Below are positions 7,087 to 11,522 of a DNA stretch of 11,522 bases, piece by piece (the stretch's first letter is position 1; each line of letters opens with the position of its first letter). Origin of the DNA: Holdemanella porci (GTDB taxonomy: Bacteria > Bacillota_I > Bacilli_A > Erysipelotrichales > Erysipelotrichaceae); NCBI RefSeq assembly GCF_019052655.1, contig NZ_JAHQVB010000064.1, forward strand, positions 1-11,522. The letters are read 5' to 3'. The translations under genes and the position numbers were made by a program. The notes below the pieces were generated by a model. The model was given only the letters and a program-made list of their open reading frames with translations. It was not told the origin of the DNA and did not search any database.

Positions 7087-7575
7087 ATGGCAAATGAAAA
7101 ATTTTACGTTACCCAAGAAGGTTATAATGATTTAGTCAATGAACATGAAAACCTAGTTCATAAAGTTCGTCAGGAAGTTATCGTTGAGTTGCAGGAAGCT
7201 CGTGCACAAGGTGACTTGTCTGAAAACGCCGACTATGATGCAGCCAGAGAACACCAGGCTCAAGTCGAAGGTCGTATTCGTGAATTAGAGGCAATGATCA
7301 AAAATGCTGAAATCATTAGTGAAGTCGATAATGCGGAAGATAAAAAGAAAAAGAATGTTGTAAAACTGGGATCTACTGTTAAAATCTTAGATTTATCAGA
7401 TAACCAAGAAGTAACATTCAATATCGTTGGTACAATTGAAGCGGATCCATTCAATGGTAAGCTTTCAAACACAACACCACTTGCAGAAGTCATCATGGAC
7501 CACAAAGTTGGAGATGTATGTACTGTAAGACGTGTTGAAGAACCATATGATGTAAAAATTCTTGAAATTAAATAG
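7087..7575 (+). CDS. greA: Transcription elongation factor GreA
   Basis: GreA enters the secondary channel of stalled RNA polymerase and stimulates cleavage of the backtracked transcript. The 162-residue product has the usual two domains: an N-terminal coiled-coil (about 8-78) whose tip GDLSENADYDAARE carries the acidic pair Asp43 and Glu46, and a C-terminal FKBP-like domain (about 90-160) with GTIEADPFNGKLSN. A lysine run, KKKKN, joins them. The start is fixed by AAGGAG (7072-7077) nine bases upstream of the ATG. The gene has its own promoter and appears monocistronic, although the only terminator-like structure downstream overlaps the comEA start. Neighbours fit the common mltG to greA order, without the udk and peptidase genes seen between them elsewhere. 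Confidence 0.96.
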   Translation: MANEKFYVTQEGYNDLVNEHENLVHKVRQEVIVELQEARAQGDLSENADYDAAREHQAQVEGRIRELEAMIKNAEIISEVDNAEDKKKKNVVKLGSTVKILDLSDNQEVTFNIVGTIEADPFNGKLSNTTPLAEVIMDHKVGDVCTVRRVEEPYDVKILEIK

Positions 7576-7598
7576 AAAAACATCAAAAAATTACGTAT

Positions 7599-7642
7599 AA
7601 GAGAAGGGTGATATTTATGAAACGAACTCTTCTCTTTTTTTG
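7599..7642 (+). promoter_or_regulatory. Terminator-like hairpin sequestering the comEA ribosome site
   Basis: AAGAGAAGGGT (7599-7609) can pair with ACTCTTCTCTT (7626-7636), eleven pairs with one G-U, leaving a 16-base loop (7610-7625) that contains the comEA ATG (7617). An eight-T run spans 7635-7642. Most of the comEA ribosome site (AAGGGTG, 7604-7610) lies in the 5' arm. The structure could end greA transcription, block comEA translation, or both. Part of the complementarity may arise because the first codons of a hydrophobic leader are pyrimidine-rich. Confidence 0.5.
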
Positions 7643-8093
7643 TCTCTTCATTTTCTTTACCTTTACCTGCTTTAACCGGTATACACCCATTACCTTACAA
7701 GAAGCTAAGCCCACATTGATGCAAGTGGAAATTAAGGGAGCTATTCAAAATCCGGGTGTTTATACTTTAAAGCGAAATAGCTCCATTTCAAGTTTAATTC
7801 AAATGAGCGGAGGCCTATCAGAAAACAGTGATACGTCTAGAATCAGTTTTAACTATATCCTACAAGATAAAGATGTGGTGGTGATTCCAGAAAAACAAGA
7901 TGTAAAACTCATTTCTATTAATAGTGCCACACTTGAAGAACTACAAACACTTCCAGGTATTGGTCCGGCCATTGCCCAAAGAATCATGGAGTATCGCAAA
8001 AGTAACACATTTCAATCTTTAGAACAAATCCAAAATGTCAAAGGCATTGGTCCAGCCATGTTTAATAAGATCAAGGATAAGATCTGCCTATGA
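7617..8093 (+). CDS. comEA: Competence protein ComEA (DNA receptor)
   Basis: ComEA is the membrane-anchored protein that binds double-stranded DNA outside the cell during transformation and passes it to the ComEC channel. The 158-residue product has an N-terminal hydrophobic anchor (about 4-19), an SLBB-like domain (about 34-93, including VEIKGAIQNPGVYTL), and two helix-hairpin-helix DNA-binding motifs, LPGIGPAIAQRI (112-123) and VKGIGPAMFNKI (141-152). A Cys at 18 ends the hydrophobic stretch, but the residues before it do not make a good lipobox, so a signal anchor is preferred. The ATG at 7617 is chosen over GTG 7608 because AAGGGTG precedes it at a suitable distance. The stop overlaps the comEC ATG (ATGA). 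comEB, often between these genes, is absent. Confidence 0.93.
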   Translation: MKRTLLFFCLFIFFTFTCFNRYTPITLQEAKPTLMQVEIKGAIQNPGVYTLKRNSSISSLIQMSGGLSENSDTSRISFNYILQDKDVVVIPEKQDVKLISINSATLEELQTLPGIGPAIAQRIMEYRKSNTFQSLEQIQNVKGIGPAMFNKIKDKICL

Positions 8094-9937
8094 TGTTGAT
8101 ACTTTCACTTGGCTTTTTGGCCTGTCTGATCTTAAAAGAAATACTTTGTATACTCTGTTTTACACTTTTCTTTCTTGTCTATCTATACTATCGGTTTAAA
8201 AATAAAAGAATCCTGATTTTATTTTTTTTATTTAGCCTATTAAGCTGTATCCTTGTATATCCAAAAGAAGTTCAACAACAGGATACATATAAAATTACAG
8301 AAATAAAGAAAGGATACTATATAGGTAAAAATAGAGGTTCTAAAATACTTATTCAAACAGATTTAGATCTAAGCTTTCAAGATGAAGTTAAAGTCAAACA
8401 CATAGAACCCATTCATACAGATGATAATTTTACGCTATTTAGTTTTACTCGATACAATGAAAATAAGAATATCAGGTTTAAGACGAACTCTGTAGAAATT
8501 GTCCACAAATCAACATCATTCAAGTCTAGACTCTACAACTACTTAAAGTTGAAACCCAATTCTTCCATTGTCTTATCCTTATACTATGGCATACACGATG
8601 AAAGTATAGATGAAATATATACGATGCTTGGATATGGCTATATGAGCGCATACTACATTGTTCTACATATGTTAAAGCGAAAGTGGGATGAGACTCGTAT
8701 TCGAAGAATCCTTCTAGTCCTCAGTGTTTTATTTGGCCATTTCTTTGTGTTTACACTTGCATTCACAAGATTTATTTTGTATCAGTTGAGTACTCTATTG
8801 TTCATATCCAAACCCAATCAAATGGCTTTTACGATCTTTTGTTTCGGCATAATCTATCCAAATCAAGTACTATCCATATCTTTTTTATGTCCACTCTTAT
8901 TACAACTCGTATCTTATTTTTGTACAGAACACAAATGGATCGTACAAAAGATGATCTTAATTGGATTGATGTTTATTTACTTTAAGAAAGTGAATCTTAT
9001 TTCGTTACTTTTTTTTAACATCTTTAGAAAACTATATGGTTTGATCTTCTTATTTGGATTTACAGTGTATGATTTAATACACCTAAAATTACCAGACCTT
9101 ACCATCCATTATGCACCTAAAATCCTATTTATAGTTCTATTTATCATCTTCTATATACAATGCTTAAAACACTTTCAATGGAAATATCTATGTATATTTA
9201 TCGTTCCATTTCTAGAGATCTATTGTAATCCTTTCTTTCAAGTCTATACATTAAATATAGGTCAAGCCGACTGCAGCATTATTGTAGAACCCTTCCATAA
9301 AAGCGTAGTGATGATTGATTGTGGGCAAAACCTATATCGTGATAATGTCGAAAGAATTATTATGCCCTTTCTAGAAAATAAGAACATTCATACGATTGAT
9401 ACATTGATACTTACACATGATGACTTTGATCATAATGGAGGATATGAGAGTTTAAAAGATAAAATTGAAATCAAACAAGTCATAGAAGATTCAAATGATA
9501 AGGTCAATGTAGACTATCCATTTTATTTATTATTAAGTGAAAGAGAAGCTAAAGATACCAATGATTCAAGTATTATCAGCTATTTTACCTATGATCATTT
9601 CACCTATCTTTTTATGGGGGATGCGAGTAAACAAATTGAAAAACAATTGATGGCTACATATGATTTAAAGGCTGATGTCGTAAAAGTAGGGCATCACGGA
9701 TCGAATACGAGTTCAGACTCAGATTTTCTTGACTCTTTAGATTGTAAGATTGCACTCATTAGCGCAGGTTATAAAAACAAGTATGGTCATCCAAGTATTG
9801 AAACACTCAAGACATTAGAAACCCTGCATATCAATACATTATGTACGAGTGATTGTGGAAGTATAGCCATCTATTCTTTATTTCACCTTTCATTTCTTGT
9901 CACAAACGATGGAATGTTTGGTATAATATGGACATGA
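8090..9937 (+). CDS. comEC: ComEC/Rec2-type DNA channel, short form
   Basis: ComEC forms the membrane channel for single-stranded DNA in transformation. The 615-residue product keeps the three-part plan: N-terminal helices (about 1-56) and an OB-like domain (about 62-140); a hydrophobic competence domain (about 155-380); and a C-terminal metallo-beta-lactamase-like domain (about 383-605). The last has THDDFDHNGG (442-451), MGDAS (509-513), GHHGSNTSS (534-542) and YGHPS (565-569), so its metal-binding site looks intact. Relatives are commonly 700-800 residues, so this form is short. The membrane core is unusual: where the family has a Ser-Gly-Leu-His motif this protein reads YIVLHM (189-194), and the equivalent of the later SxxRA helix reads AFTRF (224-228). 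The frame is unbroken, so it may still work. The start overlaps the comEA stop. Confidence 0.88.
   Translation: MMLILSLGFLACLILKEILCILCFTLFFLVYLYYRFKNKRILILFFLFSLLSCILVYPKEVQQQDTYKITEIKKGYYIGKNRGSKILIQTDLDLSFQDEVKVKHIEPIHTDDNFTLFSFTRYNENKNIRFKTNSVEIVHKSTSFKSRLYNYLKLKPNSSIVLSLYYGIHDESIDEIYTMLGYGYMSAYYIVLHMLKRKWDETRIRRILLVLSVLFGHFFVFTLAFTRFILYQLSTLLFISKPNQMAFTIFCFGIIYPNQVLSISFLCPLLLQLVSYFCTEHKWIVQKMILIGLMFIYFKKVNLISLLFFNIFRKLYGLIFLFGFTVYDLIHLKLPDLTIHYAPKILFIVLFIIFYIQCLKHFQWKYLCIFIVPFLEIYCNPFFQVYTLNIGQADCSIIVEPFHKSVVMIDCGQNLYRDNVERIIMPFLENKNIHTIDTLILTHDDFDHNGGYESLKDKIEIKQVIEDSNDKVNVDYPFYLLLSEREAKDTNDSSIISYFTYDHFTYLFMGDASKQIEKQLMATYDLKADVVKVGHHGSNTSSDSDFLDSLDCKIALISAGYKNKYGHPSIETLKTLETLHINTLCTSDCGSIAIYSLFHLSFLVTNDGMFGIIWT
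9897..9927 (+). promoter_or_regulatory. Extended -10 promoter immediately before holA
   Basis: TATAAT (9922-9927) is preceded by TG one base upstream (9919-9920), a perfect extended -10. TTGTCA (9897-9902, five of six matches) lies at a long 19-bp spacing. All of it is within the end of comEC. The expected start of transcription, six or seven bases after the -10, falls at the holA ATG itself (9934), which would give a leaderless or nearly leaderless mRNA. Confidence 0.55.
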
Positions 9938-10875
9938 TTTATATTTTATACGGAAAAGACAAAAGCATGGTTTCTATGAAGCTAGAGGCCATTAAAAAAA
10001 GACATCACATTCAAGAAAACATAAATATCTATGATGCTCAAACAGATGAAATATCCAATGTTCTACAAGATTTAGATGCCTATTCGATCTTTGATGATGA
10101 CAAGATGATTATTGTCAATAACTGCACGTTTCTTTCAAGTAAGAATACGACAAACTATGAAGTCGATCCCTTTCTAGTAAGAAAAGACACAGACATGATT
10201 CTAGTCTTAGTATGTCCAAGTGATAAATTGGATACAAGAAAGAAAAAGGTGAAAGAAATCAGTAATTGTGCTACATTATATTCCTGTCTAGCTTTAGATG
10301 AAAAGTCACAAAAGTTCTATGTACAAGATAAACTAAATGAATATGGTGTAAAGGTGGATTTTAAAACATTAGATTGGATGGCAGGAAGAATGGGACTAGA
10401 TCCCATGTGCATCCAGAATGAAATTGAAAAGGTTTCCATCTATTCAAAACATCCAACGCTTGAAGATGTACAAAATCTATTAGTTGTAGAACCTATGAAT
10501 GACATCTTTAAAATGGTTGATGCCTTCTTTAGTCAAAATGGGATCTTATTGTTAGCCTACTACCGTAACTTTAGAAAGTTGAATATGCAGCCAGTAGCTA
10601 TCGTTGCGCTTTTGGCAAGTCAAATCCGTTTTCTATTCCAAGTACGCGTATTAATGGATGAAGGAAAGGCACAGGCAACCATTTCCCAAGAGTTAAAGGC
10701 CAATCCATATCGCGTGAAATTAAATATGCAAAAGGCCATGCGCTTTTCAAGTGAAGCCTTACTTTATAATCTATCTTTACTTGCGGATTTTGATCAACAG
10801 ATGAAAATGGGTAAGATTGATAAGGATGATGGTTTTGAATACTTCTGTCTAAACTTAATGATGAACAAGGGATAG
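9934..10875 (+). CDS. holA: DNA polymerase III delta subunit (clamp loader)
   Basis: The delta subunit opens the beta clamp as part of the clamp loader. The 313-residue product is slightly short for the family and diverged, but the plan fits. It begins MIYILYGKD, as HolA proteins do, then has the first helical/Rossmann-like domain (DAYSIFDDDKMIIVNN at about 48-63), a long basic segment (TRKKKVKE, 101-108), the GRMGLDPMCIQNEIEKVSIY stretch (151-170), the NDIFKMVDAFF segment (189-199), and a C-terminal helical domain with ALLASQIRFLFQVRVL. Unlike tau/gamma subunits, delta has no Walker A, and none is seen. The comEC-holA order supports the call. The ATG at 9934 forms ATGA with the comEC stop; ATG 9928 is the alternative. 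No ribosome site is visible for either. rpsT, the usual downstream neighbour, is absent. Confidence 0.9.
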   Translation: MIYILYGKDKSMVSMKLEAIKKRHHIQENINIYDAQTDEISNVLQDLDAYSIFDDDKMIIVNNCTFLSSKNTTNYEVDPFLVRKDTDMILVLVCPSDKLDTRKKKVKEISNCATLYSCLALDEKSQKFYVQDKLNEYGVKVDFKTLDWMAGRMGLDPMCIQNEIEKVSIYSKHPTLEDVQNLLVVEPMNDIFKMVDAFFSQNGILLLAYYRNFRKLNMQPVAIVALLASQIRFLFQVRVLMDEGKAQATISQELKANPYRVKLNMQKAMRFSSEALLYNLSLLADFDQQMKMGKIDKDDGFEYFCLNLMMNKG

Positions 10876-10890
10876 CCTTGTTCATTTTTT
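10861..10890 (+). terminator. Intrinsic terminator at the end of holA
   Basis: A perfect 10-bp stem, ATGAACAAGG (10861-10870) with CCTTGTTCAT (10876-10885), closes the loop GATAG and leads into six Ts (10885-10890). The last three loop bases are the holA stop codon. Confidence 0.92.
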
Positions 10891-10925
10891 GTTTTGGATG
10901 TGATGTTAGCTTTTATGAGAAGGTA

Positions 10926-10969
10926 TTTAGGGGGTGAGAATACACATGAATAATAAAAAAGATATATAA
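10926..10969 (+). other. Strong ribosome site with a 7-codon ORF, possible truncated gene start
   Basis: A strong ribosome site, AGGGGGTGAG (10930-10939), precedes an ATG at 10946 at good spacing. The frame reads MNNKKDI and stops at TAA 10967-10969. This lies between the holA terminator and a transposase relic, so it could be the first codons of a gene cut off by insertion, a leader peptide, or a chance match. No clear promoter is seen, and the edge of the insertion element cannot be placed. Confidence 0.3.
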
Positions 10970-11024
10970 TAGTTAGGTTTAACTAGCAATTTGGTGACTT
11001 TGCCATAATTCTTCTTTTTATCAT

Positions 11025-11522
11025 TTATGCGAACAACCATTCGTTTTTCAAATCCTTTAAGCGAGTGATCTTATAGATGTTTTTCAATCTAAGTAGTACA
11101 TACTGTAGCTTTTCTGTGTTATCCATTCCTTGCGTTTCTCTTTGCATGATAAAAAGAGCATTGTATCGATTTATATATTTTGATGCTACCCCTTTATATT
11201 TTTGCAGCCTTTCTTCAATCAATTTGTGGAAACTGTTCACTGTATTTAAATGATTGAATTTATCATATGACTCATGACTGATTAACACTTTCTAAAAGTT
11301 CGTTGTAACTGTTAGAACCATCTAGCATTACAAAAGATTTTGATTCAAGACATTCACCAAATCTTAATAGATCTAGAGATGATGGCTTGCCATAATTTAA
11401 TGTTCTGGCAATTGTATGAGTGAATCTCTGTATTGCAGTGATGATGCATATCTGCTGATTAGACAAGCCTCTTTTTGTAGCAGGTGTTCCACGATGTTTA
11501 GGTTCTACTCCATCAATTTTAG
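11025..11522 (-). pseudogene. IS1595/ISXO2-like transposase, frameshifted and cut by the window edge
   Basis: The C-terminal part of a DDE transposase is readable in two frames. From the right edge to about 11280 the frame gives KHRGTPATKRGLSNQQ and later MLDGSNSYNELL, whose Asp fits the second catalytic residue of the ISXO2-like domain. It then meets a TGA. The continuation is in another frame (SHESYDKF, HLNTVNSFHKLI, YKGVASKYINRYN), which matches the family's third-residue region and the usual end, and stops at TAA 11025-11027. The join at about 11276-11290 (LESVN to SHESYDKF) looks like a single indel. The first catalytic Asp and the N-terminal domain are outside the window. IS1595 elements are not known for needing frameshifting, so decay is favoured, though a sequencing error is possible. 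Terminal inverted repeats could not be identified. Confidence 0.8.

Noticed and set aside
7596..7601. TATAAG as a comEA promoter -10
   Set aside because: There is no -35 at 16-18 bp, and transcription would begin inside the ribosome site.
10969..10985. TAGTTA/TAACTA inverted repeat resembling the MarR operator half-sites
   Set aside because: It is short and AT-rich, far from the regulator, with no promoter; chance is likely.
11272..11292. Programmed frameshift in the transposase
   Set aside because: No slippery run such as A6G or a following structure is seen, and IS1595 elements do not generally use frameshifting; decay is simpler.
1..11522. CRISPR arrays, tRNA or rRNA genes, riboswitches, phage or defence genes
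   Set aside because: No regular spaced repeats, tRNA-like folds, rRNA stretches or defence-type domains were found on either strand.

Overview
The window reads as ordinary low-GC Bacillota chromosome. The gene order ireB-ruvX-DUF1292-mltG-greA and comEA-comEC-holA, strong AAGGAG-type ribosome sites, near-consensus sigma-A promoters and tight ATGA-type overlaps all fit. Protein character and the lack of comEB, rpsT and alaS at their usual places are compatible with Erysipelotrichia, but the taxon is inferred from general resemblance and is not proven. Everything with a confident gene is on the + strand except a transposase relic at the right edge.

Layout. (1) 1-135: no confident gene. (2) 136-4913: a self-contained drug-efflux style operon. 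A promoter overlaid with repeats that could be a MarR operator drives a MarR-family regulator, two ABC exporter half-transporters and an unrecognised 83-residue protein, and ends in a strong intrinsic terminator. The two half-transporters look like the two unequal halves of a heterodimer: the first has a degenerate ATP site (Asp for the catalytic Glu, Gln for the H-loop His) and the second carries the matching degenerate signature motif. (3) 4925-7020: a housekeeping/cell-envelope operon: ireB, ruvX, a DUF1292 gene and mltG, with an internal terminator-like hairpin exactly at the ruvX stop codon. (4) 7028-7575: greA with its own extended -10 promoter. (5) 7599-10890: the DNA-uptake genes comEA and comEC, then holA (DNA polymerase III delta), ending in a perfect 10-bp-stem terminator. 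A terminator-like hairpin covers the comEA ribosome site, and a near-perfect extended -10 promoter sits so close to the holA ATG that a leaderless transcript is possible. (6) 10891-11522: a short stretch with a strong ribosome site and a 7-codon ORF that may be a truncated gene start, then the C-terminal part of a frameshifted IS1595/ISXO2-like transposase on the minus strand, running off the window.

The genes fall into four functions: multidrug efflux, signalling and peptidoglycan maturation downstream of a Ser/Thr kinase (IreB, MltG), DNA replication/repair/transcription (RuvX, HolA, GreA) and transformation (ComEA, ComEC). No wholly new multi-gene system is evident. The most unusual signals are structural. 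All three hairpin-plus-U-tract elements at gene ends place the stop codon of the upstream gene as the last three bases of a five-base loop. The start regions of comEA and holA have unusual expression signals, and ComEC is short with a degenerate membrane core.
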